Assembly (NCBI GenBank): GCA_963210315.1
Contig: OY723284.1
Location: 496,001-560,000, forward strand
Source of the DNA: Rhynchopus euleeides
Taxonomy: Eukaryota; Euglenozoa; Diplonemea; Diplonemida; Diplonemidae
Length of the DNA: 64,000 bases
Direction of reading: 5' to 3'
Positions within the stretch are counted from its first letter, which is position 1. Each line of letters begins with the position of its first letter. The position numbers were made by a program, and so were the translations under genes. A model generated the notes under the pieces. It worked only from the letters and a program-made list of their open reading frames with translations. It was not told the DNA's origin and made no database searches. Shown here piece by piece: positions 1 through 9,415 of this stretch.

Positions 1-735
1 ACCTTTTTTTTTTCCAGAAAACCGGGAACCGGGAAACCCTGGTTTTGAAAACCGGAAAACCAGACCTATCTTATCCCCTGCAGGAATCCCCCCAGTCTGG
101 AGAGAGAAGGGACATCACCACCACCGCCTTGTCCCTGTGTGGACATATTTCAGCAGGCAGTGTATGCCTGCGGAATCAATCTCATTACTATTCAGCAAGT
201 AAGGGCATTTGCCTGAGGCCCATTGAAGGGATCTCAAAGGGATCTAAGGCTGGCAACGCAACAGGTCAAAAGGCTGATGGTGGGAAACGCGCAAAGGGTT
301 GCTTGGGCAGGGGGGGAAGAGAGAGAGAGAGAGAGGGAGCGTCAAGGGGAGGATGGGGCGCTTTTGAGTCTTGTGGGTGGTGGAATAAAATTGAGCCAAC
401 TGTGGTCAGGACCAGCAAAAGAAACAGCATGGCCGATTGATGCGATGCTTTTTGTGGTGGGGGGGGTTTAATGTGAAATCGCACCGCTTCCGCTTTATGG
501 TAGAAACACGCCGCCCAGGAGCTGTTGAAAAAGAACAGTTCCGAACGATACTCCGTTGGGTGCGCACGTCTGTCACAAGGCTGTGTTGACGCCCTGTGGA
601 GATGTGGCATTTTAAGGTGTCAATCCTCCAGCTCCAGCTTGCACGATTTCACGTTGTTTGATTCGCGACCTCGCCTCGCGTTGTCGCTCGTAACTCGTTG
701 AAAGAAGATAATACTCGCGGGCTATCCCCGACTCT
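1..735. other. Intergenic region with decayed dispersed repeat
   Basis: No convincing gene is seen. It opens with A/T- and G-rich stretches containing repeated ACCGG-type words. The part at about 510-700 resembles a dispersed repeat found also at 23340-23480, 53525-53700 and 54003-54170. Shared pieces are an AAGGCTGTGTTGA-like word, a CCCTGTG word, and a closing segment ending in TCGTCGCTCGTAACT-like sequence. The rest shows only short simple-sequence runs, such as a GA run at 319-338. Confidence 0.5.
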
Positions 736-2481
736 CTAATGGATGTCGGAGAAGCAACGAGCGGCGCAGCACTCACCCTTCGGGTCGATCTGGAAGGTCG
801 TGTGAAGGATGGGCCTGGGGCGCAGGTTCTTGCAGATGTTCTGCGCGTCGTGCAGGATCTGGTCGGAGTGCTGCACCGTGTCCCCCTCGAGATGCGCAGA
901 CAGGGACAGCTTGTCGGTCGTCAGGGACCAGATGTGCAGGTCGTGAACCTCAAGCACGTTGGTGATGGACTCCAGCTGGTGCTTCACCTTCTCGTAGTTC
1001 ACGCCCTGGGGCACACCCTCCATCAGCACCGCAAGCACCTCCTGCGTCAGGCCCCACGTCGTGAACAGCGTGATCACGCCGAACAGAATCGAGGCACACG
1101 GGTCCGCAAGGTTGTACCTGTGGTAGGGAGTGGCAAGAGTGGCAAGGGGCTATTCAGCCGCTGCCGCAACGCGTGTCGCCCCCGCCCCCTCCGGCAACAC
1201 TGCTGCTAACAATATCAACGCGTCGCCCCTCCGCCCGGAGCCACCGCACAGCCCAAACAGCACGGTGGGGCAAGGCAAGACATACCAGCTCGACACCGAG
1301 ACGGAACCAGCCTTGTTCGAGTTGCCCCACCAGATGACAGCGGCGGCGATGATCACACCAAGCGACTGTACATGGCAGGTGAGAGGGGATGGTGCAGTGC
1401 AGTACAGCATAGTCATGCAAGTGCTGCAAGTGTTCATACGTTGATGCAGTCACCCAGTGCGTGCAGGTAGGCCGACTGCACGTTGACGTTGCCCTCCGAT
1501 GCAGCCGGGTCACCGTGGGAGTGGCCGTGGTCGTGGCTGTGCCCGTGCTCCAGGTCGTCGTCCTTCTTGCCAGCCGCCTCCGAGGGGCACCCACCAGGGC
1601 CGTGCGAGTGCGCGTGCTGCACCTTCGCCCCACCCCACAGCAGGATACCAGCCAGGGACAGGTTCACGATCAGCCCCAGCGTGCCGACAATCGTCTGTGG
1701 CAATCGTGTGGTGTTGGCGTGATGCTGCAAATGGACTGCCCCTGCCCCCCACACATTCCGAGGTGCTGCATGGCCCCTCTGCACCCAATCCCCTTTCCCT
1801 TTCCCTAGACTACAGACATACCATCAGCTTGCCGTCAACGGTGATGCACTGCGGGTCGGCGCTTGCCAGCACCTCACCGAGGCGGGCGCAGTGCGTGAAG
1901 GAGAAGATGCGCTGCACCGCCTCATACAGGATAATGCCCGTCAGGAACCAGATGGAGAAGATCGACGTCAGGGCACCGATGATCTCGGCACGGTGCCACC
2001 CGAAGGTGAACTGGCTGCAGGAGGCCTGCTCGGAGATGTGCACTGCGAAGTACGACAGGGACAGCGCACCCACGTCGGTGAGGAGATGCGCAGCATCGGT
2101 CATGATTGCCAGCGAGTGCGCCAGGTACCCCCCGACAATCTCGAAGACCATGAAGGTGACGCAGAGCGCCACGCCCATGCCCAGGCTGTACTTCTGGCGC
2201 ATCTTCTTCTCGTTGCTCACCTGCGGGAGCTCCTTGCGGTGGTCGTCGTCGCTGCAGTCTGCCCCACGCCCCATCTTGACAGCGGGCTGCGGCTCGCCGT
2301 GGCTGTGCCCGTGGTCACTCCCGCCCCCACAGTCACCGCCACCCCCGTGGCTGTGGCCATGGCTGCTGGGCTTGGCATGGCTGTGCCCGTGCCCGTTGCT
2401 TGCACCGTGGCTGTGGCCGTGGCCGTGGTCGTCACCGCCTGCCAGAAGCGGCGTCTCCTCAGTGGCGTCCTTGCGTGGCAT
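736..2481 (-). CDS. CDF-family zinc transporter (ZnT-like), four exons
   Basis: A cation diffusion facilitator that would export Zn2+ from the cytosol into vesicles or out of the cell by proton exchange. Exons are 2481-1822, 1694-1440, 1365-1286 and 1117-736. The three introns (127, 74 and 168 bp) begin GTATGT, GTATGA and GTATGT and end in CAG. Joined, they encode 458 aa, normal for ZnT2/3/4/8-type proteins. Residues 1-220 hold a His-rich N-terminus with repeated HGHSH words (about 18-63) and the first helices, including the metal-site motif HLLTD. Exon 2 has a second His-rich loop between helices IV and V and the second metal-site motif HALGD, completed across intron 2 as GDCINSLGVIIAAAVIWW. 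The last exon gives helix VI (ADPCASILFGVITLF) and the cytoplasmic domain with VHDLHIWSLTTDKLSLSAHL. Both HxxxD metal sites are intact, so transport competence is likely. The ATG at 2481 is the first before the His-rich tail. It stands alone between repeats. Confidence 0.93.
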
Positions 2482-3090
2482 GATGCTTGCTGTGTTGAGT
2501 CCTGTGGGCGGGGGTGGCGACGGTGGGGGCGGGTGGGGTACAGAAATCGCCAACCCAGTTACCCCTCTCTTCCTCGCTGATAGCGCGCTGTTCTGTGTCT
2601 GGTGTGCACATATCGGTTGATAGAACTGATCTGGCACCTCCCGTGTGAGAGTCGTGTTCGTTGCAGAATGTGAAACAACAACAAAAGGCTGAGCCTGGGA
2701 TGGGGGAGAAAGTTTGCAGGGGGCTGGGTACCAAACAGAAGAGGGCAGCAGCTGTCTGGGTTGGGTCTGAGCAGGCAACTGCGCGAATAGCCGCACCCCC
2801 GCCCATGCGTCACACCGTACAACCTGGTTACCATCTATGTTAGCTAGATCCGCTCCGTGCACGCGGCGAATAACACCAGGAGCGAGAATAACCGCTCGCC
2901 CCCATCCACCCACCCCCATCAGCACCAGGCACAGCAGCGCAGCATCGGAAATGTACTGTACCCCACAACACTGCCCACACCTAGAACAGCGATTCTGCTG
3001 CCGCAAACCCCCCCTTACAAACCACCACCCTGATCAGCCAAAGTCTGGTTTTGGCGGGTGTTGCGGGCCGGAAAACCAGGGATTTGGCCA
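2482..3090. other. Upstream region of the zinc transporter gene
   Basis: No gene is supported here. This is the 5' flank of the zinc transporter and would hold its promoter and leader, but no recognisable promoter motif stands out. It ends exactly where the inverted repeat of the transposon at 3091 begins. Confidence 0.4.
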
Positions 3091-3247
3091 CACGGTGGAC
3101 TCCAGCGGCCCTAGCGGGAGTCTGGGAGCGGGAGTCTGAGAGGGTGTCAAAGACTCCCGCTAGCGGGAGTCTATACTCCCGCTAGGGGGAGTCTGACTCC
3201 CCCTAGCGGGAGTCTTTTCACCTATTTTCATCCATTTTTCCCATGAT
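3091..3247. repeat. Terminal inverted repeat, left
   Basis: 157 bp, inverted match to 6422-6578. The outer 18 bases are identical to the other end, the next 60 or so differ, and the inner half is nearly identical. It contains palindromic CTCCCGCTAGCGGGAG units that could form hairpins or bind a protein as a dimer. Confidence 0.85.
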
Positions 3248-3356
3248 ATAGTTACAGTCTACTGGCGTGGGGGGTAAAATCATGCGGGGGGAAGGTGGAA
3301 GAGGGATGGGGAGGGGCTTGTTTTGCTTCTGTCAGTTTCCCCGGACTCTGGACTAC

Positions 3357-5117
3357 CTACCTATTCTCCTGGTAGCGGCTGCACCTGCGGAGGTGAGCGG
3401 TTAGAATTTGAGGTGTCAAAGTGCGGCCGTCGCCTGTCGTAGTTGTGTTACACCTTGGGCAAGACAAACCATCCTGCAGGCTTTCCTCATCTTCTTCGTC
3501 AGAACTGTCATCCCCCTCCTGCTGTGCGCGTTGGTCAAGCGTGCTCAAAGTCGCCTCGGATGACACGAATGGTGTGAAAGTCGCCCCCAGCGGGATTGGC
3601 ATTTTGCACAAGCAGAGCGATAATTTGCGGTGTCCTTCGGGGAACCGGAACAGGAAGTAGGGCGCGCTGCTGGGTTCAACGAAGTCCTGTGTGTTGCAGT
3701 GCACAAACCCCTTCTGCAGCTGTGTCAACTGTGTGCAAAGAACATACACAGCCAATCTATGAGCGTGTCGGGTGTGCAGACACGGACACAGAATGACTTC
3801 TCTATACCCGAGGATCCCGTCCTGCGACAGGTGCGCAACCTTCCAAGGCATGCCCGATTCGCGCCGCTTCTCTTCTGCCATTGCAAGATCTCTCTCGTAA
3901 GTTGCGGAGCTGGCGATTGTAACGGCATCTTTCTTGCGATGTCCGTTCTCTGCTTCTTCAAATTCGTCGTTGTTCTGCAGAGGCACTGCATCTTCTGGAG
4001 CCCACCAATGATGGAGACTGTGTACGTAGGCATTGCGCGTTGATCCCTTTTCGGCATGCTCCATCAACCAGTGAAATATATGCCCTGAGATCCGAGCACG
4101 CAAGAAGGGAATCCGGGCTGACTCATCCTTGCATCCCCAGAAGCGCCAGGGGATGTCTGCATACCGGAAATGCATGAGGTCTGCAAGGGAGACAAAGAGG
4201 TAGCGGAACAAGCCCTTGTAGGTGGTGTCCTGTGACATGGCAAGCACGACCTTCCGGAACTGAGCACCTGTCCCATTCTGCGACACATTCAGTGCAAGGT
4301 TTGTACAGGTCTTGTCGAATATTTTTTTTGTTGTCTCATCCAGTACCCTGATCAGCCGCATGGCGAGCCCCTTGCAGTCATGGAGTGCTGGGGTGACGTA
4401 GCGGGCATTGGGAAGCACACCTGCCAAGAGGGAGGGGTAGCCAGCCTCTTTCATCTCAGAGAGAGTCAGGTGCGGGTATCGATGCACCTGTTGATACCAG
4501 CGTTCTTCTGGGATGTCGCACAGTGAGCATCGGTGCCCTCGCCCCCCGCATCGCCTCATTGTTGCCCACTGCTCAGCATGGTCGGCGGTTATTCTTGCTA
4601 TGGACACACTCGCGACATGCACCCCTCGGAAGATTTTCGCTTTGTGCAGCCTCATGATCTGTTGCAGCAACGCGTGATTTTGGAACAGCTTGTGATCACC
4701 TTTCGGAAGGTCTGAGAAAGTAATACCCGGCGCAGTCATCGTGTTTTCGGGATTGATGACCCCGAGAGACAGACGGACACGTGCGTTATCGGAACGTAAT
4801 GAATTACGTGGCGTGTATCCGTCCGTGTACATGACGCCGAGAAGTGGCACGCTACACTGCATTGTCGATGATTCTCCCGCCTCTTCTTCGAGGAACTCAA
4901 ATGCCCCGAGCAAACCACGGGAAAGGCGCCATTCAACACGTTCGCAGGCAGGCTTCTCCATTTCGCGGAGTCGCTTTCGTGACACACCCAGGTTCTCACC
5001 AACACGCTCCTTATGAAGCTGGTTGACCTTGGCGAGTGTCCGTTGAGACATCCGAAGGGCATGCCGGTTGGCAGCAAGAGTCTCCCCGACACTCTTCGCT
5101 TCATTTGCATTCGACAT
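3357..5117 (-). CDS. Large protein of the two-gene transposon, candidate transposase
   Basis: 586 aa from the ATG at 5117, giving a start MSNANEAKSVGETLAANR. An in-frame extension reaches 5204, but the 5117 start fits the spacing from the small gene better. I do not recognise the family. Visible features: a charged, helical N-terminal third; a Cys/His cluster CGGRGHRCSLC near residue 210; an acidic stretch near the C-terminus (GDDSSDEEDEE); and a last zinc-finger-like segment with CPRC followed by HLRRC. The C-terminal half is the part kept in the deleted copy at 11695-13560. By position, as the larger gene between the TIRs, it is the likely transposase, but no DDE triad can be asserted by eye. 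Confidence 0.7.
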   Translation of the reverse strand: MSNANEAKSVGETLAANRHALRMSQRTLAKVNQLHKERVGENLGVSRKRLREMEKPACERVEWRLSRGLLGAFEFLEEEAGESSTMQCSVPLLGVMYTDGYTPRNSLRSDNARVRLSLGVINPENTMTAPGITFSDLPKGDHKLFQNHALLQQIMRLHKAKIFRGVHVASVSIARITADHAEQWATMRRCGGRGHRCSLCDIPEERWYQQVHRYPHLTLSEMKEAGYPSLLAGVLPNARYVTPALHDCKGLAMRLIRVLDETTKKIFDKTCTNLALNVSQNGTGAQFRKVVLAMSQDTTYKGLFRYLFVSLADLMHFRYADIPWRFWGCKDESARIPFLRARISGHIFHWLMEHAEKGSTRNAYVHSLHHWWAPEDAVPLQNNDEFEEAENGHRKKDAVTIASSATYERDLAMAEEKRRESGMPWKVAHLSQDGILGYREVILCPCLHTRHAHRLAVYVLCTQLTQLQKGFVHCNTQDFVEPSSAPYFLFRFPEGHRKLSLCLCKMPIPLGATFTPFVSSEATLSTLDQRAQQEGDDSSDEEDEESLQDGLSCPRCNTTTTGDGRTLTPQILTAHLRRCSRYQENR

Positions 5118-5320
5118 GGTTCGATGGCATGGGTCTTGAAAATACCCCCTGTGACACCTGTGAGAGCGAGTGTGAGTGGAGCCGAATAAGGTTGCAACAC
5201 ACACACCACGTCAGATGTAGCCAAGCGAAAAAACTGTCGATGTTTTGGAGTGTGGGGTTTGTGGCTTCCATGACAGTCTGATCATTCAACTTCCGCAGGC
5301 TGATGCACAGCCAGCTTCCC

Positions 5321-6322
5321 TCAGAGGGTGTCCATGTCGTCCTCCTCCACTGTGATGGCCTGCGGGATGCTCGGAGGGGCTTCTTCCTCTGTGTCGGGGA
5401 CCTCAGGCTGTGCGAGGTCGATCCCCAGCAGGTCCTTGTACCTCCCCACGGTGGAGGTGTTGGCCTGGCCTGAGCCGGTCACCGTGGCGCGGGGCTGTTC
5501 CAAAGGAACGGTGACCTTCCACAGGGCCAACTGCCCCTCCACCTGCTCGCAGGTGATGGGCTCGCCATCGGCAGGGCTCCTGGGGAGGAAATAGGTGGCG
5601 GTGTATGTGCCGCTGGGGATTGTCGAACCCTCGTGGACCACGCGAAGACACGTCAGCGACACCTGCAGGCCTGTCACTGAAAACTCAACCCGGGTCAACA
5701 GCCCCTCGAGCATCACCACATGCACGTTGGCTGCCCCAGGCAACGGGGTGACCACCGGGAAGTGCTGCATCACATTCTTCGTCGTAGTATCCTCCTCCTG
5801 CTGCACGGCAGTGTACACGTTGTTCATCTCGACCTCCTTGTAGGCCGGGGCAAGCGCAGCAAGGACCCGCTGGTACAGCGGATTCTTCTTGTGGCCCTCC
5901 TCCGCCCAAGCCAAGGGCATCTTTGGCTTGAGGGTGACACCCACCAACTTGGTGTCTTGCACCTTCCCGCGCTTCACCTCAACCCTGTAGGTGGCGGGGA
6001 GGGTGCCGTCCTTCTGCATCATCTCGACCTCCCTCACAGCGAGCTTGTCCATGTCAGGGAATACGGCGGTGATGGCGTTGGCCACCTGGGGGCTGTGCTT
6101 GTTGATCTCCTTGCCGGTCAACACCGTTGCTAGGAGCCTTCTAATGGATCCCAGTGTCAGCACACTTCCCCCTTTTTTAACGAGGAAGGCCGTGCAAAAA
6201 TCAGCCACAATGTTCGTCGCCTCCGCAGCCTCGGGACTCTCTGCGCTCTTCTTCTTCTTACTCGACTTCGCCGCCGGCTTCGCTGCCACCTTCACTGCCG
6301 GCTTCGTTGTCGTCTTCCCCAT
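5321..6322 (-). CDS. Small basic-tailed protein of the two-gene transposon
   Basis: 333 aa from the ATG at 6322, just inside the right TIR. Residues 1-30 are Lys/Ala/Pro-rich, like a histone H1 tail (for example KPAAKSSKKKKSAE), which suggests nucleic-acid binding or nuclear import. A short region around residues 40-110 looks folded and could be a small DNA-binding domain. The C-terminus is acidic (EEAPP...VEEDDMDTL). It precedes the large gene on the same strand with about 200 bp between them. A partial copy with the same basic tail is at 11051-11431. No known family is recognised. An accessory DNA-binding subunit of the transposon is the simplest guess. Confidence 0.7.
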   Translation of the reverse strand: MGKTTTKPAVKVAAKPAAKSSKKKKSAESPEAAEATNIVADFCTAFLVKKGGSVLTLGSIRRLLATVLTGKEINKHSPQVANAITAVFPDMDKLAVREVEMMQKDGTLPATYRVEVKRGKVQDTKLVGVTLKPKMPLAWAEEGHKKNPLYQRVLAALAPAYKEVEMNNVYTAVQQEEDTTTKNVMQHFPVVTPLPGAANVHVVMLEGLLTRVEFSVTGLQVSLTCLRVVHEGSTIPSGTYTATYFLPRSPADGEPITCEQVEGQLALWKVTVPLEQPRATVTGSGQANTSTVGRYKDLLGIDLAQPEVPDTEEEAPPSIPQAITVEEDDMDTL

Positions 6323-6421
6323 TTTTGTGAATCAGGTCTGCGAGCTGGGATGGGTGGAAACGTCCGTTTGGTGTGTGTGTGTGTGGCTGTACTTCAGTGA
6401 CGAGTGCCACATTGCATAGGT

Positions 6422-6578
6422 ATCATGGGAAAAATGAGTGAAAATAGGTGAAAAGACTCCCGCTAGGGGGAGTCAGACTCCCGCTAGCGGGAGTATAGAC
6501 TCCCGCTAGCGGGAGTTGGACTCCCCCTAGTTGAGACTCCCGAAAAGGGTTACCCTACCCCCGCTGGAGTCCACCGTG
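6422..6578. repeat. Terminal inverted repeat, right
   Basis: 157 bp, inverted partner of 3091-3247, ending CCGCTGGAGTCCACCGTG. The same end sequence recurs at 11581 (inverted), 13800-13817 and about 24307-24323. Confidence 0.85.
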
Positions 6579-6833
6579 CAGTGTTTTCGCTTGGAAGATT
6601 TGGGGTAAAAAATCTTCAAAAAAAATAAAAAAGCTGGAAATCCCAGGAAGATATCTTCCTGGGGGAAAAAGAAAAAAAAATCTGGTCGCCAGATTTTTTT
6701 TTGTTTTTTTTTTGGGGGGCAGTGGTTACGCAGTTTTGGAAAACCAAAAACAATTACATACGGAAAACCGCACGTGCTGTTTGTTTCAGTTGAAAATTAT
6801 TGCGGGCGGCACCCACCGAGGACTTGGTCACTA
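6579..6833. other. Low-complexity spacer
   Basis: A/T-rich runs with a short hairpin region at 6610-6715 (poly-A/T separated by CAGGAAGATATCTTCCTG). No gene is seen. Confidence 0.4.
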
Positions 6834-7309
6834 GACGGGCACACGCTATATGGGGGGTCTGGGGGGCGGAGCCCCCCAGCCGCCGGAGGCCACGGTAGTG
6901 GGCATCTGTTCCTGCAAAACCTCTCATCGACGTCGACCATCGACCCGGTGTAACGCTAGGTTAGCGTCGCCCCAGTGTAAATGGGTTGACGCTTGGTTGA
7001 CGCTCGGAGGGGGAGGCGGGGAAAATTACCCAGGCACATGCGGAAATCCGCATGTGGAAACCGTACGTACGGATTTCGCCAAAAGAATACCCTACGGAAA
7101 TCCGCATGTTCCGCATGCGGAGCGTAACCACTGTTGGGGGGGCTTTTTGGCGGCCTGACGGTGACTTCTGGACCGAATCCGACTGGTTTTTTGGCACGGC
7201 TTCCAATCCCGTGCATGGGATACGCACAAGAACAGATGTTCACTACCGTGGCCTCCGGCGGCTGGGGGGCTCCGCCCCCCAGACCCCCCTGTGGCATGTA
7301 CCTGTCAGT
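6834..7309. repeat. Hairpin-ended small repeat element (GC-hairpin family)
   Basis: About 476 bp with inverted ends: GACGGGCACACGC..., then a GGGGGGTCTGGGGGGCGG stretch, a perfect GGCGGAGCC-centred hairpin, and GCCGGAGGCCACGGTAGTG. The mirror image lies at 7246-7309. Single ends of the same family occur at 12171-12250, 12330-12416 and 52425-52512. The interior (6900-7240) contains further small inverted words such as CGGAAATCCGCATG. It has no coding capacity and looks like a non-autonomous foldback element. Confidence 0.7.
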
Positions 7310-7641
7310 TGCCAAGGCCTGAGCACATGCGGCGTCACATCTTCGGGAGGCGAGACCCCATGCTGATGTGTTGAATCATGTGTCCGTGTGCCTGTTGGGG
7401 GGGAAAAGTGACCCCAAACCCCAATTTTGGTGTTCCTCCGACGCCCAGAGGTCAGCACGAGCACTGTTCCCTGGAGGGGGAAATACTGGGCGGGGTGGGT
7501 GGAAGAGTAGAAATCTTCCTGGGTCTGGCCCCCCCCGGAAGATTAGCGAAAACCCTGGATTTGGCCACAAAAAAAAAACCTCCCCAGACGGGGAGCCGGC
7601 AACAACAAAAACACACAGATTTTGCTCCCACACCCACAGCT
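7310..7641. other. 3' flank of the MRH-domain gene
   Basis: No gene is seen. The sequence has G- and A-runs and would hold the 3' untranslated region of the neighbouring minus-strand gene. Confidence 0.35.
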
Positions 7642-8700
7642 TCATCCACCCGCGGGGGCAGCGGCCTTCCTGTCTGGGCGGCAGAGGATGTAGTGCTGGT
7701 TGAGGTGCAGGTGCGGGAGGGTGACGGTGCATGCAGCTGAGGACCACAGGTCGATCCGGAAGGCGCACACCTCGTCGTTCCTGTCGTAGGCCCAGGGGAT
7801 GGGCGAGGGGTTGGGCCCCCACCTGTCGCGGAGCTCGTGATCCGACGAATGCTGCGGGCAGTGCAGCCAGACGGATGTCTGCCACCTCCGCTTCTCCAAC
7901 GTGATAGGGTCCGTCGAGTTGCAGACATCACCCTCGGTGTACAGTGTCGAAAGCGCAAGCGGGTCGATGAAAACCCCATCGGGAACAAGCTCATACGCAT
8001 GCGTCCTGTTTGGCATCCTCCCCATCACCACCGGATTGACACGCACCCCCCCTGGGGTCAGCTCAAACAGCGTGAGCGTGCGGTTCCAGCAGAACTCCAT
8101 ATGCAGCCCCCCCTCTGTCGCCGACTGCCAGCAGGGCCTCAGCAGGTCGTCCTGCAGCCCCTTCTCCGCCTCCCGGATAAGCCGCGCCGTCTCCTCCCCC
8201 CCAAGCCTCTGCGGCTCGCCCCCTGCCTGCGGCATGTGGCACTGCCACCGCTCGCCACCCCTCCCGGCCATGGGGACCACGACAGGCGACACGGTCACCG
8301 CGAGGTCTCTCTTGTGCCACGCCCGATCCTTCCCGAGGTCCAGCCGGACCCGGCTCCCTGCAATATCCTCCGGAAGCTGGAAGCCCCCTTTCAGGTGTAT
8401 CACGCTGAAAGAATCCTCCAGCACATTCTGCCGTGTGGGATAGGTCGGGTGCCCTCTGGCGCTCGCCCCATTGGTGTACATATGGGGGCGCATGAAGTAG
8501 TGCGGTTGCAGCCATGGTGTGGAGTAATCATCAGCTGCTGTGTCTTCGCCATCGTGTTCTGCCAGCATGTCGTCGTAATCTTCATATTCTGTGCCGGGGT
8601 CGTCCTGCCCGGCGGCGCTGGCGGAGAGAAGAAGAAGCAGGCAAAGGGATGCGCTATGCGTGCCCCGCCGCATGCACACTGCTGCCCGCGGGCTGCGCAT
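7642..8700 (-). CDS. Secreted/ER MRH-domain protein, OS-9/erlectin type
   Basis: 352 aa from the ATG at 8700, or 343 aa from the ATG at 8673. Both begin with a signal peptide (LCLLLLLSASAAG). After an acidic linker (residues 35-60) comes a region spaced like OS-9 and erlectin: CHMPQ (about 154), a helical stretch, LRPCWQSATEGGLHMEFCWN (about 188-206), then YTEGDVC (254-260), a KRRWQTSVWLHC strand (270-281) and NDEVCAF...ACT (309-325). This Cys/Arg/Glu pattern is the mannose-6-phosphate-receptor homology fold, which in OS-9 reads N-glycans of misfolded glycoproteins in the ER for degradation. The Trp-Trp pair of true OS-9 is not present, and the usual Gln in the following strand is unclear, so glycan binding is uncertain. 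There is no HDEL-type retention tail. Two N-glycosylation sequons (NRT) and one NST are visible. Single exon, stop TGA. Confidence 0.7.
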   Translation of the reverse strand: MRSPRAAVCMRRGTHSASLCLLLLLSASAAGQDDPGTEYEDYDDMLAEHDGEDTAADDYSTPWLQPHYFMRPHMYTNGASARGHPTYPTRQNVLEDSFSVIHLKGGFQLPEDIAGSRVRLDLGKDRAWHKRDLAVTVSPVVVPMAGRGGERWQCHMPQAGGEPQRLGGEETARLIREAEKGLQDDLLRPCWQSATEGGLHMEFCWNRTLTLFELTPGGVRVNPVVMGRMPNRTHAYELVPDGVFIDPLALSTLYTEGDVCNSTDPITLEKRRWQTSVWLHCPQHSSDHELRDRWGPNPSPIPWAYDRNDEVCAFRIDLWSSAACTVTLPHLHLNQHYILCRPDRKAAAPAGG

Positions 8701-9415
8701 CGCAGCCCGCCAGCCAAATGTGCCCGCCTGCGTTGGGGTATGGTGTGGAAAACAAAAGGAAAAGGAGAGGGTGCAGCCACCTCATGATTTTATCCTCAAG
8801 ATCTGGGGGTGGGGAGGGGAAGAACATGGGAATGAGGAGGAGGAGGAGGAGAAAGGGGATGTCCTGCCCGGCTTGCTCATAAAAAAGCTGGAGGGTGTGG
8901 GGAGGGGTGTGGGGTGGTGGGGCTGCGTGGAGTGGGCTCAAGCCTTGCGGTTCAAGAAGCTCTTCTTGGGGGAGGAGGGGTCCAGCTGGCGGAGGAAGGC
9001 AAGGCGGGGCAGGGCTAGAAGGACTGCCCGCAGCACGCCCCCCCCCGCTGGGCCCCTTTGGTTTTGGGAGTGCATCGATGTGTCTCGGGGGGGGCACTCC
9101 CTTTGCCACCCTGTGCCGGCGGGTTACATGCGGATTTTGGCTGGACAAAAACTCAAAAAAGAATCTTATGCGCGGCATGCGAGGCGAGAGGCCTTTTGAC
9201 AGATCTTCTTCGGGTTTTGCACTCTCGTCCATCTTTTGTTGGCGTGGGTGCACTGCAATGCCAACACCCTTCTGCACTCCATTCAAAGGCGGCGAGCAGC
9301 ACTGCATATGACACACATACCACGTTCTCCTTGCCGGGAAATATACACGCCTCTTCAGATCCCGCCTGGGTTAGGTTTCAGAGGCGGACTGGCGTTGCAA
9401 TTCCCCAACGAAAGC
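8701..9415. other. Upstream region of the MRH-domain gene
   Basis: No gene is supported. It contains a GGA-rich stretch (8820-8860), G/C runs, and no repeat seen elsewhere in the window. It would include the promoter of the minus-strand gene at 7642-8700. Confidence 0.35.

Larger units (their letters stand above)
3091..6578 (-). mobile_element. Unclassified two-gene DNA transposon with 157-bp TIRs
   Basis: A 3,488-bp unit bounded by matching inverted repeats at 3091-3247 and 6422-6578. Both start CACGGTGGACTCCAGCGG and contain several copies of the near-perfect palindrome GACTCCCGCTAGCGGGAGTC, followed by a shared TTTTCACCTATTTTCA stretch. It carries two minus-strand genes, 6322-5321 and 5117-3357, both open and in the same order. 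A second, internally deleted copy at 11581-13817 has the same ends, and a detached piece of the small gene lies at 10946-11480. A roughly 300-bp copy with the same tips is at 24022-24323. At most a 2-bp CA repeat flanks this copy. I do not recognise the superfamily: the proteins show no transposase signature I can name. Near identity of the shared stretches with the second copy implies recent activity. Confidence 0.8.

Noticed and set aside
1499-2620. A 373-codon frame on the plus strand across the zinc transporter
   Set aside because: It is the complement of the His-rich exons and introns and shows no domain, whereas the minus strand gives a clear CDF protein.
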